A stretch of DNA of 64,000 nt from Neisseria sp. Marseille-Q5346 (GTDB lineage Bacteria > Pseudomonadota > Gammaproteobacteria > Burkholderiales > Neisseriaceae): NCBI RefSeq assembly GCF_946902045.1, contig NZ_OX336253.1, positions 434,001 to 498,000 of the forward strand. The letters are read 5' to 3'. Below the pieces are notes generated by a model, which was not told the origin of the DNA, did not search any database, and was given only the letters and a program-made list of their open reading frames with translations. The first letter of the stretch is position 1. Every line of letters starts with the position of its first letter. Below, one piece after another: positions 19,446 to 28,232 of this stretch. Position numbers and translations under genes: made by a program.

Positions 19446-20219
19446 ATGTTTTCAACTTCCATTATAGAAAAACTTGCTTACTATATTTATTGCTTGATTG
19501 ACCCTAGAGACGGCAATATTTTCTATGTAGGTAAAGGCGTAGGCAATCGCGTTTTCCATCATGCCCAAGCCTCATTACAAGAAACAGAAAAGCCAAGTGA
19601 TAAAATTGCCTTGATTAGGGAAATACATAAAAGCGGAAACCAACCCGTGTATTACATTCTGCGACACAACATTCAAACAGACGAACAGGCTTTTGAATAT
19701 GAATCGATGGCAATAGACCTACTCTCTTTGGTCAAGCCGAGCCAGCAGCCGCTGACTAATATTCAAGGGGGCACACATTCTTCAAAAGTAGGATTAATGG
19801 ACTTTTCGGAATTAAAGCGACAATATGATGCTCAGGAATTAAAAACTGGTGAACCCATTGTTTTAATTACAATTAATAAAGAATATGAGAAACTCAAAAA
19901 AGATATTAGATCCGGAAATATTCCTGAAGCCAATAGGGATAAGGAAATTTATGAGCGCACACGAAAATATTGGAAAATCGGAAGCCGACGTGAAAAAGCA
20001 AAATATGCAGTTGCAGTCTATCGCGGCTGGACATTAGCAGTATATGAAATCGAAAGATGGATTTCTGCCGACGATATTATTAAAGGTCGCTGGATGTTTG
20101 AAGGCAAGCCGTTGCCAAAAGAGTCCGACATTTATCAAGAAATCGTGGACAAGCTGACCTATTCTTCCCAAGAAAACTATAAAGCCCCCCAATATCCCAT
20201 TACCTATCGTAATTGTTAA
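19446..20219 (+). CDS. GIY-YIG (LEM-3-like) domain protein
   Basis: This 257-residue protein has an N-terminal GIY-YIG nuclease-like domain: YYIYCLIDP (12-20) with FYVGKG (26-31), an Arg at 35, and the acidic FEYES near 83-87. These match the LEM-3/COG3680 branch. The C-terminal half (KYAVAVYRGWTLAVYEIERWI, then RWMFEGKP) is an unassigned domain. TTTTAAGGAAAAAA precedes ATG 19446. The gene is slightly AT-richer than its neighbours norM and murB. It could be a DNA-processing or defence enzyme; nothing in context decides this. Confidence 0.7.
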   Translation: MFSTSIIEKLAYYIYCLIDPRDGNIFYVGKGVGNRVFHHAQASLQETEKPSDKIALIREIHKSGNQPVYYILRHNIQTDEQAFEYESMAIDLLSLVKPSQQPLTNIQGGTHSSKVGLMDFSELKRQYDAQELKTGEPIVLITINKEYEKLKKDIRSGNIPEANRDKEIYERTRKYWKIGSRREKAKYAVAVYRGWTLAVYEIERWISADDIIKGRWMFEGKPLPKESDIYQEIVDKLTYSSQENYKAPQYPITYRNC

Positions 20220-20265
20220 ATAGTAAGTTTTCAGACGACCTGAATCCACAAAATCACAAATCATC

Positions 20266-21306
20266 ATGCAACCCATCCAATACCAAACCGACCTCACCCC
20301 CTACAACACTTTCGGTCTTCGCGCCAAAGCCCAAGCCTTTATCGCGCTCAAACATGCCGACGAGTTGCGCGATATCGTCCGGCTGCCCGAGTTCAACCGA
20401 GATACTGTTTTATGGCTCGGCGGCGGCAGCAATATCCTTTTGATGGAGGACTACGCCGGTCTTGTTGTGCATATGGAAAACAAGGGAATACGCGAAATTG
20501 AGCGTTCAGACGGCCTGGTTTATATCGAAGCGCAGGCCGGGGAAATTTGGCATGATTTTGTTTTACATACGGTTGGACTGGGTTTGAGCGGGCTGGAAAA
20601 CCTCAGCCTGATTCCTGGCACGGTCGGCGCGTCTCCGGTACAAAATATCGGTGCATACGGTGTTGAAGCGAAAGATGTTATCCATAGCGTACTCTGCTTT
20701 GATTTGGATACGGACACCTTTGTCGAGCTTTCCAATGCCGACTGTGACTTTGCCTATCGTGAAAGTCTGTTCAAACAGGAAGGCAAAGGCCGTTATGTGA
20801 TTGTTTCGGTTGTATTTGCGTTGAAAGAGCATTTTGTGCCGAACTTGGGCTATGGCGATTTGGCGGCAGCGGTTGCCGAACTGAGCCAAGGCCGAGAGGC
20901 GACGGCCAAAGATGTTTCCGATGCAGTGTGTGCAATCCGCAACAGTAAACTGCCTAATCCTAACATACTTGGTAATGTCGGAAGTTTCTTTAAAAACCCT
21001 GTTGTCAGCGCCGAAAAAGCTGCCGATTTGTTGCAGCAATACCCCAATATGCCACGCTATCCGCAGCCTGACGGTTCGGTCAAACTCGCGGCCGGCTGGC
21101 TGATTGACCAATGCCGTCTGAAAGGCCATCAGATCGGCGGTGCGGCAGTGCATGACAGACAGGCTTTGGTTTTGGTGAATAAAAACAATGCGTCCGCGCA
21201 AGATGTCCACCAGCTGGCACAATATGTTTGTAATACAGTATTTACTCAATTTCAGGTAGAATTACACGCAGAACCCAACTGGCTGCCTACTTCATACAGC
21301 CTATAA
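20266..21306 (+). CDS. murB: UDP-N-acetylenolpyruvoylglucosamine reductase
   Basis: This 346-residue FAD enzyme reduces UDP-GlcNAc-enolpyruvate to UDP-MurNAc with NADPH, the second committed step of peptidoglycan synthesis. It is the type I form: YNTFGLRAKA, the FAD-binding WLGGGSNILL, and SLIPGTVGASPVQNIGAYGVEAKD. IRNSKLPNPNILGNVGSFFKNP carries the catalytic Ser. The C-terminal RLKGHQIGGAAVHDRQALVLVN is present. It is cytoplasmic and complete. A TetR regulator starts 19 bases downstream of it. Confidence 0.96.
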   Translation: MQPIQYQTDLTPYNTFGLRAKAQAFIALKHADELRDIVRLPEFNRDTVLWLGGGSNILLMEDYAGLVVHMENKGIREIERSDGLVYIEAQAGEIWHDFVLHTVGLGLSGLENLSLIPGTVGASPVQNIGAYGVEAKDVIHSVLCFDLDTDTFVELSNADCDFAYRESLFKQEGKGRYVIVSVVFALKEHFVPNLGYGDLAAAVAELSQGREATAKDVSDAVCAIRNSKLPNPNILGNVGSFFKNPVVSAEKAADLLQQYPNMPRYPQPDGSVKLAAGWLIDQCRLKGHQIGGAAVHDRQALVLVNKNNASAQDVHQLAQYVCNTVFTQFQVELHAEPNWLPTSYSL

Positions 21307-21324
21307 AACAAAGGAGTGTATTCC

Positions 21325-21966
21325 ATGCCGCGCATTGCTAAAGTCAACACTTACACACGAATCATCAATGCCAGCCTCGCCTTGTTCAACGAAGAAGGCG
21401 AGCGCAATATTAGCACCAACCATATTGCCGCCCACTTAGGCATCAGCCCGGGCAACCTCTACTACCATTTCCGCAACAAAGACGAAATCATCGTCCAATT
21501 GTTCAAACGTTACAGCGAGGCCCTGCTTGTCTACCTTAACGAAGCTGTGTTGCCGTCTAATGTTGAAGACTCCATCAACTACATGGCCGGTATTTATGAT
21601 GTGATGTGGGAATACCGTTTCCTTTTCAGCGATGTGAATACCCTGCTTGCCCGCAGTGCCGAATTATTGGGCGAGCACAATACCTTTACCCAAGCCAAAG
21701 TGTCCCCGCTGTTGGTCAACCTGCTGACCCAGCTCAACGGTCTGAACATCATCAGCGCAGACCAAACCGCGATGAACGACCTCGCCGTCAATATGTGGAT
21801 GGTGACAAAATACTGGTTCGACTTTGACAGCTCCCTGCGCGGCCGCGCCAAGTTGACCGAAGATTCCAAAGTACGGGGCATCAGCCGCACACTCAGCCTG
21901 TTGCGCCCTTACCTCCTGCCGGAACATCGTGCCGAATTCGACCAAAAAATCGGCAGCAACCATTAA
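21325..21966 (+). CDS. TetR-family transcriptional regulator
   Basis: This 213-residue regulator starts at ATG 21325, preceded by AAAGGAG (21310-21316) eight bases upstream; the GTG three codons earlier overlaps that ribosome site. The N-terminal helix-turn-helix is clear (ISTNHIAAHLGISPGNLYYHFRNKDEII). The C-terminal ligand domain (YMAGIYDVMWEYRFLFSDVNTLLARS) is of the TetR_C type often paired with lipid or stress genes. It lies 18 bases after murB and is probably co-transcribed. Its target genes are unknown. A DUS pair terminates the unit. Confidence 0.88.
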   Translation: MPRIAKVNTYTRIINASLALFNEEGERNISTNHIAAHLGISPGNLYYHFRNKDEIIVQLFKRYSEALLVYLNEAVLPSNVEDSINYMAGIYDVMWEYRFLFSDVNTLLARSAELLGEHNTFTQAKVSPLLVNLLTQLNGLNIISADQTAMNDLAVNMWMVTKYWFDFDSSLRGRAKLTEDSKVRGISRTLSLLRPYLLPEHRAEFDQKIGSNH

Positions 21967-21977
21967 TTTTTCCATAC

Positions 21978-22033
21978 AAAGGCCGTCTGAAAACGTGGCT
22001 TTAACCAAGTTAAAGCTATTTTCAGACGGCCTG
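21978..22033. terminator. inverted AG-DUS pair after the tetR gene
   Basis: The DUS arms extend into the flanking bases (GAAAA / TTTTC), with an inner TAACC-type repeat in the loop. Confidence 0.75.
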
Positions 22034-22055
22034 TTAATTTTCGGATGCTTTATTT

Positions 22056-22829
22056 ATGCACCTTCCCGATATTTCCATTCTCGGTTTAGGCTATCTCGGC
22101 CTGCCGTTGGCGCAAAAATGTTATGAACAAGGCAGTCAGGTAGCCGCCATCAAACGCACCCTGACTTCCGATGACATCAATCTGCCGATAGAACTCGACA
22201 TCATCGATTTGAATCAAGACGATATTTTTCACAGTTCGGCATTGTGGCAAAACCATATCAACAAGCCGACATGGTTCTGCCTACTTCCGCCTTCGTCATT
22301 AAACCATTACGCCGATACCCTGAAAAAATGGATTCAACTTGCCGAGCGATGCAAGGTACAACACATCATCTTCACCAGCAGCACCAGCGTGTATGGCGAC
22401 CAAGCACGCATATGCGATGAAACTACACCTCCCGATCCGCAAACCGAATCTGCCCGTCAAATCCTTACAGTCGAGCAAGCCTTGCTTGAAAGCGCCGTCC
22501 CCCATATCGACATACTGCGACTGGGCGGGCTTTACTCTGCCGACCGTCATCCCGTTACCAAGCTGCTTAAAAAAACACGCATTCAAGGTGGCAACCAACC
22601 CATCAATATCCTTCATAAAGACTTAGCCGTCCAAATCCTTTTTCAGACGGCCTGCCAAGCTGACGGCAAGCGTATCCGCAATATTGTCGAACCCCGCCAC
22701 CCAAGCCGAGCCGAATTTTATACTGCCGAAGCGGCCAAACTCGGCCTGCCGGCTCCTGATTTCATCGTTGATGACAAAAGCAACAGCAAAATTGTAAATA
22801 CCGTTTGCGCAGACGGGCTAAGCCTGTAA
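22056..22829 (+). CDS. NAD(P)-dependent epimerase/dehydratase-like protein (YeeZ type)
   Basis: This 257-residue Rossmann-fold protein starts with ISILGLGYLGLPLAQKCYEQG (GxGxxG nucleotide-binding loop at about 10-15). It also has IIFTSSTSVYG, an extended-SDR segment with a YGD pattern but no clear YxxxK. It is similar in size and style to E. coli YeeZ. The substrate is unknown. It is followed about 50 bases on by a UbiJ-like gene, with an AT-form DUS between. Confidence 0.75.
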   Translation: MHLPDISILGLGYLGLPLAQKCYEQGSQVAAIKRTLTSDDINLPIELDIIDLNQDDIFHSSALWQNHINKPTWFCLLPPSSLNHYADTLKKWIQLAERCKVQHIIFTSSTSVYGDQARICDETTPPDPQTESARQILTVEQALLESAVPHIDILRLGGLYSADRHPVTKLLKKTRIQGGNQPINILHKDLAVQILFQTACQADGKRIRNIVEPRHPSRAEFYTAEAAKLGLPAPDFIVDDKSNSKIVNTVCADGLSL

Positions 22830-22879
22830 AATTGCGACTCAACCCATTAATCCGTTTCAGACGGCATTTAGAGTAAACC

Positions 22880-23452
22880 ATGTCCGCCCTATTTCCCCTT
22901 ATCAACCACCTGATACAGCAAAATCCAGAGCAACAGCGCGAGCTGTCTGAATTTGCAGGCAGCATCATCTGCATCAGCCTGACCGGTTTCAGACTGACCG
23001 GACGCATCAGCGAACAAGGTTTTCTTGAAACCGCAAACGACACCGCCGACACCAACATCACATTCCACAACAGCGCCATCCAAAAAATCCTCCAAGGCGG
23101 CCAGCCTGGCGTGGGCGACATCAGCCTCGAAGGCGACTTGGTATTGGGCATGTCCGTCCTTCCTATTTTGGGTGGACTGCGCTATTATCCGAGCGAAGAT
23201 TTGGCGCGTGTATTCGGTCATGTGGCCGCAGAAAGCATCAGCTCGCGTGCCGGCGACATCGGCCGCACCATGAAAAAAATCGGCAAAAGCATTGCCGAAC
23301 AAATCAGCGACTTTTCACGCGAACCCGAATCCCCTGTTATCGACCAAGCCACGCTTGCCGCATGGCTGGAAGAAGTGGACAAACTGCGTGACGACGTTGC
23401 CCGCCTAAACGAACGCCTCGACCGCCTCGAGCGCGATATCTGGATAGATTAA
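22880..23452 (+). CDS. ubiJ: UbiJ-like SCP2-domain protein
   Basis: This 190-residue protein fits UbiJ, an accessory lipid-binding factor of the aerobic ubiquinone-synthesis complex. The SCP2 fold covers about residues 20-110 (SIICISLTGFRLTGRI, GDISLEGDLVLGMSVLPIL). The C-terminus is a predicted coiled coil (LEEVDKLRDDVARLNERLDRLERD), as in other UbiJ proteins. It is not next to ubiE or ubiB here. The DUS after the stop lies just before nadK. Confidence 0.75.
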   Translation: MSALFPLINHLIQQNPEQQRELSEFAGSIICISLTGFRLTGRISEQGFLETANDTADTNITFHNSAIQKILQGGQPGVGDISLEGDLVLGMSVLPILGGLRYYPSEDLARVFGHVAAESISSRAGDIGRTMKKIGKSIAEQISDFSREPESPVIDQATLAAWLEEVDKLRDDVARLNERLDRLERDIWID

Positions 23453-23478
23453 ATACTTAATTTCAGACGGCCTATTAC

Positions 23479-24369
23479 ATGAAAAGCCCATTTAAAAACA
23501 TCGGTATCGTTACGCGTCCCAATACGCCCGAGATTCAAGATACTGTCCACACATTGGTTTCTTTTCTACGCGAAAACGGCTTCACCATCTATCTGGATGA
23601 ATTGAGCGTAGAAGAACACTGCGTCTATATCCAAGATTCCGCCTACTGCGAAACCGTCAACAAAGCCCAGCTGGGCAAATACTGCGACCTCGTCATTGTG
23701 CTCGGCGGCGACGGCACCTTCCTCTCCGCCGCCCGCGAAGTCGCCCCGCGCGCCGTCCCCATTATCGGCATCAATCAAGGCCACTTGGGCTTTCTCACCC
23801 AAATCTCACGCGACACCATGGTTGAAGGCATCCGCCCCGTACTGGAAGGCAAATATCTGCCCGAAGAACGCATCCTCATCGAAGCCAGCATCATTCGTGA
23901 CGGCGAAACCATCGAACGCGCCCTCGCCCTCAACGACACCGTACTGTCTCGTGGCGGCGCAGGCCAAATGATTGAATTTGAAGTCTTTATCAATCAAGAA
24001 TTTGTCTATACCCAACGCTCGGATGGCCTGATTATTTCCACACCGACAGGTTCGACTGCCTACGCACTTGCCGCCGGCGGCCCCATCATGCAGGCCGGTT
24101 TGCACGCCTTCACGCTTGTGCCTATCTGTCCGCAATCCATGACCAACCGTCCGATTGCTATCCCCGACACCAGCGTGATCGAAATCCTCATCACCAAAAG
24201 CGGCGACGCACGCGCACATTTTGACGGACAATCCCATATCGACGTGCAAAACTTCGACCGCATCATCATCCGCCGCTATCACAACCCCTTGCGCGTCCTC
24301 CACCCCACCGATTACCAATACTTCAAAACCCTGCGCCAAAAGCTGCATTGGGGCGAACAATTGATTTAA
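23479..24369 (+). CDS. nadK: NAD kinase
   Basis: This 296-residue enzyme phosphorylates NAD to NADP. It has the GGDGT motif in VIVLGGDGTFLSAAREV, the NE/D region in ALNDTVLSRGGAGQMIEFEV, and the conserved SDGLIISTPTGSTAYALAAGGPIM. It is a complete cytosolic enzyme with the normal length for proteobacterial NadK. The following secreted-protein gene starts 27 bases downstream. Confidence 0.96.
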   Translation: MKSPFKNIGIVTRPNTPEIQDTVHTLVSFLRENGFTIYLDELSVEEHCVYIQDSAYCETVNKAQLGKYCDLVIVLGGDGTFLSAAREVAPRAVPIIGINQGHLGFLTQISRDTMVEGIRPVLEGKYLPEERILIEASIIRDGETIERALALNDTVLSRGGAGQMIEFEVFINQEFVYTQRSDGLIISTPTGSTAYALAAGGPIMQAGLHAFTLVPICPQSMTNRPIAIPDTSVIEILITKSGDARAHFDGQSHIDVQNFDRIIIRRYHNPLRVLHPTDYQYFKTLRQKLHWGEQLI

Positions 24370-24395
24370 ACACCACTTCAATAAATAGGCTGACC

Positions 24396-24701
24396 ATGAA
24401 AACCATTTCCCAAACCTTAATCATCGCGTTGTGTACCCTTTCCTCCCTCTCCGTCTCCGCGCACGGCATGCACAAAAGCAAACCCTTGTCCTTTGAAGAA
24501 TTGCCGAAAATCTGCCAGCAATACTTTACCCGTGCGGATGCGTGTTACCAAAAAGCAGGCGATAAAGCATCGTTCCAACGCGACAACACAAAATACCTGC
24601 GCCAAATCCTGCCTGCCGCCGATGTAGGCCAACGTGAGCGCATGTGTCAGATTGCCATGGATACATTTGCCGAAAAAACAAAAAACTTGAGCTGCGAATA
24701 A
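24396..24701 (+). CDS. small secreted protein with four cysteines
   Basis: This 101-residue protein starts at ATG 24396, where a clean signal peptide begins (MKTISQTLIIALCTLSSLSVSA). The frame upstream overlaps nadK and is not signal-like. The mature part (about 78 residues) is helical and carries four cysteines: ICQQYF, ACYQK, MCQIA and the penultimate SCE. These could form two disulfides in the periplasm. It resembles small neisserial periplasmic proteins of unknown function (DUF5339-like; the name is tentative). Confidence 0.7.
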   Translation: MKTISQTLIIALCTLSSLSVSAHGMHKSKPLSFEELPKICQQYFTRADACYQKAGDKASFQRDNTKYLRQILPAADVGQRERMCQIAMDTFAEKTKNLSCE

Positions 24702-24740
24702 AGACCTCCGCCTTAGCTCTAGTAATTTTTGATTTCATAA

Positions 24741-24779
24741 AAAGGCCGTCTGAAACATTGGATTGTTTCAGACGGCCTA
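24741..24779. terminator. inverted AG-DUS pair between converging genes
   Basis: The DUS arms are extended by GAAAC/GTTTC with a short loop. It serves the small secreted protein gene and the minus-strand RNA-repair operon. Confidence 0.75.
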
Positions 24780-24800
24780 CTTACAAAAACCCTTTACTTT

Positions 24801-25934
24801 TTAAGAAGAGACCACAAAATCTACCGTATGCGCTTCACTATAATCAGGGATTTCCAGCTTTTCTATCATGCGGTGCAACACATCATTCGGAACAGAATGT
24901 TCGCGGTTACGGTTTTGCGATAGTAATTGCGTGTAAGGCACTTCCAAATAAATGAGATGCACGCGTGCGCCGTAATCGGCAAACATCGGCAGCCATTTGC
25001 TGCGCAGGTCGCGGTTAAGATTGGTCGCATTAAAGACAAATGACGTACGGGTGCGTAGGTATTCTTTTGCCTGCTCTTTACCCAAACGCACTGCTTCGGC
25101 GGTATGTTTGGAATCCGCGGGATTGAGTTTTCGCTCACGGCGAATCTCATCCAGCGACAGCATAGGCAGATGAGCAAGATGTTGCCTGATGTAACTGTCT
25201 TTACCGCTACCTGCTATGGCGCACATGGCGTACACATCAAAGGTCTGATCATCAAATGGCTGATAATCCGGCATTTCGCTACGGCCGTTAAGATAGAGAT
25301 AGCGTCCGTAGTCGCTGGCGAAAGTACGTGCCTTACCCCAACAAGCATTTTCTTCACAGAGTTCACGAAATAAATCAATGCGCAGCAAAATATCCTGTTG
25401 GTCGCAACATATACGACCCAGAACATCGGCTTTAGCAAGCATGGCAAGATGCGCAGTGTTGACCTGCAAACTGGCCGCTATGACAGCTCGCTCAGGATTA
25501 GGCTTGTTAATCGCCCATAAAGGCAATCCGTGCAAACGCACGAGTTTGGCGATTGCTTCTCTTACGGTAAATGGAGCGGCAAGTTCGGTATACAGCAAAG
25601 TACGGGCGGTATGCTCGCCTTTTTTTGCGTGATGCGGCGAAACGATACGCTCTTTGCTGTTTTCTATTTCACGCTTGGTCGTACTGCGTTTTTCCACATC
25701 ATGCAGCATGGCGGCAGCAAACAAAATATGCTGCTCCTGTTCATCAAGCGCTTGAAACTCGGGCAGTTGTAAAAGGGCTTCGCACACCATTTTGGTATGC
25801 GTAAATACATCGCCTTCGGCATGCCACTCAGGGTCTTGCGGAACATCCTTCATATCGGCAAACCAGCTGAAACGACGTTCTAATGCTTGCCAATCAGGAA
25901 GGTGACCGGGTATGTAATATGGGAATGTCCACAT
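24801..25934 (-). CDS. HD-domain phosphoesterase / polynucleotide kinase (HD-Pnk-like)
   Basis: This is a 377-residue two-domain end-healing enzyme; the start at 25934 (MWTFPYYIPGHLPDW) is chosen because the upstream frame overlaps the ligase gene. The N-terminal half is an HD metal-phosphohydrolase: H38, H46, the HD pair H78-D79 in AAMLHDVEK, and HH 101-102. The C-terminal half is a P-loop kinase, with AIAGSGKDSY (Walker A about 239-247), LDEIRRER (the D-x-x-R pattern of 5'-OH polynucleotide kinases, 261-268), and FVFNATNLNRDLR. The domain order matches Runella HD-Pnk, which removes 2',3'-phosphates and phosphorylates 5'-OH ends. It sits directly downstream of an RNA ligase. Confidence 0.82.
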   Translation of the reverse strand: MWTFPYYIPGHLPDWQALERRFSWFADMKDVPQDPEWHAEGDVFTHTKMVCEALLQLPEFQALDEQEQHILFAAAMLHDVEKRSTTKREIENSKERIVSPHHAKKGEHTARTLLYTELAAPFTVREAIAKLVRLHGLPLWAINKPNPERAVIAASLQVNTAHLAMLAKADVLGRICCDQQDILLRIDLFRELCEENACWGKARTFASDYGRYLYLNGRSEMPDYQPFDDQTFDVYAMCAIAGSGKDSYIRQHLAHLPMLSLDEIRRERKLNPADSKHTAEAVRLGKEQAKEYLRTRTSFVFNATNLNRDLRSKWLPMFADYGARVHLIYLEVPYTQLLSQNRNREHSVPNDVLHRMIEKLEIPDYSEAHTVDFVVSS

Positions 25935-25966
25935 AATCGTCTTTCTTATTATTGGATCATTGGACT

Positions 25967-26770
25967 TCAGGCCGTCTGAAACTGCCAGCTTTGCCAATGG
26001 TATTTGTCGTAATCAATAAGACGGGCAGGCTTCCAGGTTTTTGTCCAATGAACGTCGGTTTTAACGTGTTTGGCTCGTACCAATTTGAAAAGATTGTCGA
26101 ATTCATTGGATTGAACAGGCAGATTGCCGTTGTTGGTGGCAAAATCAGCGGCGTTCCGGATAACGAAACCTTCACTGCATGCTGCTCCTGTGTTCGGATC
26201 GTAGCCACCAAGCTTGCCGGCAGTTTGTACGCTGTCCGTCCACGGCTCTCCCAAATTAGCGGCAAGCCATTGCGCTAAAGCAATATCTTCATTGGCGTAT
26301 TTTTGAGTGAAATCTGCAAGCGGCTGGACGATGGAGATTTCTGGTGCAGTCGGAAAATCAAACAGCTGCGCATAAAATTTAACCTCTTCCCATGAAAGCC
26401 AATGTCCGCCGCGTCGGACTGCAAACAGGTAAAAATAGCTTTCCAGTTGTGAATAGGCAATCGAATGAATGCCATACAGATTCTCGCCAAAAAGTTCCAG
26501 ATCGCCTAAATCATCTTTGATTTGCTGCCATCGTTGCAGCAAAGGTTTATCCCACGGATGCTGGGTAGGCGCAGCATGACTACGGGCATAGAGGCCGTGT
26601 GCGGCAAAGCAGTTGTTTTGCCCATCTAATTTTTCGGTTAAAACCAATTTCGGCAGTGAGGCAAAATATGAAAGAAAGCCGCGCGGCATAAAACGGTCGT
26701 CAGAAGTGGTACCGAGGCTGATGGGCGCGTGCAGGCTGCGGGCGTATTTTTGAGGTTCGGTTGTCGTCAT
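25967..26770 (-). CDS. ATP-dependent RNA ligase
   Basis: This 267-residue nucleotidyltransferase-fold ligase has motif I EKLDGQN with adenylated Lys47, motif III ELFGENLYGIHSI (92-104), motif IV EGFVIR (200-205) and motif V KLVRAK (229-234). These are the signature blocks of covalent ATP-dependent RNA ligases. It should join 5'-phosphate to 3'-OH RNA ends. It is the first gene of a two-gene unit with the HD-Pnk-like enzyme 32 bases downstream. A DUS lies at the gene junction (about 25969-25979). No toxin or target tRNA gene is adjacent. Confidence 0.85.
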   Translation of the reverse strand: MTTTEPQKYARSLHAPISLGTTSDDRFMPRGFLSYFASLPKLVLTEKLDGQNNCFAAHGLYARSHAAPTQHPWDKPLLQRWQQIKDDLGDLELFGENLYGIHSIAYSQLESYFYLFAVRRGGHWLSWEEVKFYAQLFDFPTAPEISIVQPLADFTQKYANEDIALAQWLAANLGEPWTDSVQTAGKLGGYDPNTGAACSEGFVIRNAADFATNNGNLPVQSNEFDNLFKLVRAKHVKTDVHWTKTWKPARLIDYDKYHWQSWQFQTA

Positions 26771-26829
26771 AATATTTTTTCCTTTTTATTCATTTTTTAA
26801 TTTTCTTTTCAAGTATTCCCAGCGACTTG

Positions 26830-28131
26830 TTACATTTTCCCCACTATATTTCCTTGTTTAGAAACCAAAAGCTGGTCGATTTTCAAATTTTCAGTATCGA
26901 TGATTTCAAACTTATAACCGGCATAAACCAGAAAATCCGTACGCTTCGGGATTTTGCGCAGGGAATACATCATAAAGCCGGCGATGGTTTCGTAGTTTTC
27001 TGAATTGGGAAACTCTTCAATATCCAGCGCGCGCATGACATCGGTAAGTGGCGTAGCACCGTCCACCAACCATGTATCTTCGGTACGGCGGATGATTTGC
27101 GGCTCTTCTTCGGTATTGACCAGCTCGCCCATGACGATACTCATCACGTCTTTCAGCGTTACCACGCCAACCACCAACGCGTATTCGTTTACCACTACGG
27201 CAAAGTCTTCGCCGGAAGTTTTGAAGGTCTCTAATACATCGTAAAGCGACAGCGTATCGGGGATGAATAAGGCTTTGCGTAACACGCGCTTGTCGGTCAG
27301 GCGGACGTCTTTTTCTTTTAAAAACAAAGTCAGCAGCGTATGCGATTCGATATAGCCGATGACGCGTTCCAAGTCGCCGTCGCATACGAGGAATTTGTTG
27401 TGCGGTTTGTCCGACATCATTTCCAACACGGTATCGCTGTCATCGTGTTTATCAAAATAGGCGATATATTCGCGCGTGCTCATGGTGGAAGTGACCGTAC
27501 GCTCCTGCATATCAAAAATGTTTTCAATCAGATAGTGTTCCTGCTCTTTCAACACACCAGCCTGAGCGCCGGCATCAACGACGGCATAAATATCTTCCGA
27601 GGTCAGCTGCTCCTGGCGGACGGTTGAAATTTTGAAGAGTTTGAATATTGCGTTTGCCAACCCGTCAAAAACCCAGACAAGGGGCTTTAAGATAAAAATC
27701 AAAAACATCATCGGACGGACAATGCGTACCGCCACCGCTTCGGGATGGGTCATTGCCATACGCTTGGGCATTAGGTCGGCAATTAAAATAAAGCTGCCTG
27801 TAACCAGCGAGAAAGTCAGCAAAGAGGCAACTGTGCTGCCCCAACTGCCTGCGTTCTCCAAAAGTTTGCCAAAATACGGACGTATTGCCGCCTCGCCGAC
27901 AATACCGGCAAGAATGGCGACAGCGTTCAAACCGATTTGGACAACGGTAATAAAACTGCCCGGCTGTTGCTGCATATTGATTACGTCAAGCGCGCGCGTA
28001 TCGCCGCCGTCTTTCGCCATGACCTGCAATTTGATTTTGCGTGCCGAAGCAAGCGCGAGTTCGGAACAGGATACAAACGCGCTAATGATAATCAGCAGGC
28101 ACAATAATAGTAAGGCTTCAAAAATATTCAT
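26830..28131 (-). CDS. CNNM/CorC-HlyC family membrane protein
   Basis: This 433-residue UPF0053/HlyC-CorC family protein has an N-terminal DUF21 membrane domain (about 1-190; IFEALLLLCLLIIISAFVSCSELALASARK). A CBS pair covers about 205-330 (VTSTMSTREYIAYFDKHDD, DFAVVVNEYALVVGVVTLKDVM). A C-terminal CorC_HlyC domain covers about 345-425 (VDGATPLTDVMRALDIEEFP, ETIAGFMMYSLRKIPKRTD). Relatives handle Mg2+ or Co2+ efflux. The haemolysin label often attached to them is historical. Confidence 0.88.
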   Translation of the reverse strand: MNIFEALLLLCLLIIISAFVSCSELALASARKIKLQVMAKDGGDTRALDVINMQQQPGSFITVVQIGLNAVAILAGIVGEAAIRPYFGKLLENAGSWGSTVASLLTFSLVTGSFILIADLMPKRMAMTHPEAVAVRIVRPMMFLIFILKPLVWVFDGLANAIFKLFKISTVRQEQLTSEDIYAVVDAGAQAGVLKEQEHYLIENIFDMQERTVTSTMSTREYIAYFDKHDDSDTVLEMMSDKPHNKFLVCDGDLERVIGYIESHTLLTLFLKEKDVRLTDKRVLRKALFIPDTLSLYDVLETFKTSGEDFAVVVNEYALVVGVVTLKDVMSIVMGELVNTEEEPQIIRRTEDTWLVDGATPLTDVMRALDIEEFPNSENYETIAGFMMYSLRKIPKRTDFLVYAGYKFEIIDTENLKIDQLLVSKQGNIVGKM

Positions 28132-28232
28132 GAAAATGTATGCGTATAGTATAGGTTAAAAATATTCAAACAGCAAAGGCCGTCTGAAAAATTCAATTTG
28201 ATCTTAGATTTGTATTATGTACATTTATTGTT

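Noticed and set aside
20184..20190. C6 tracts (GIY-YIG gene near 20185, kinase-like gene near 31687) as phase-variation switches
   Set aside because: Six bases are too short for efficient slippage, and both sit in intact frames.
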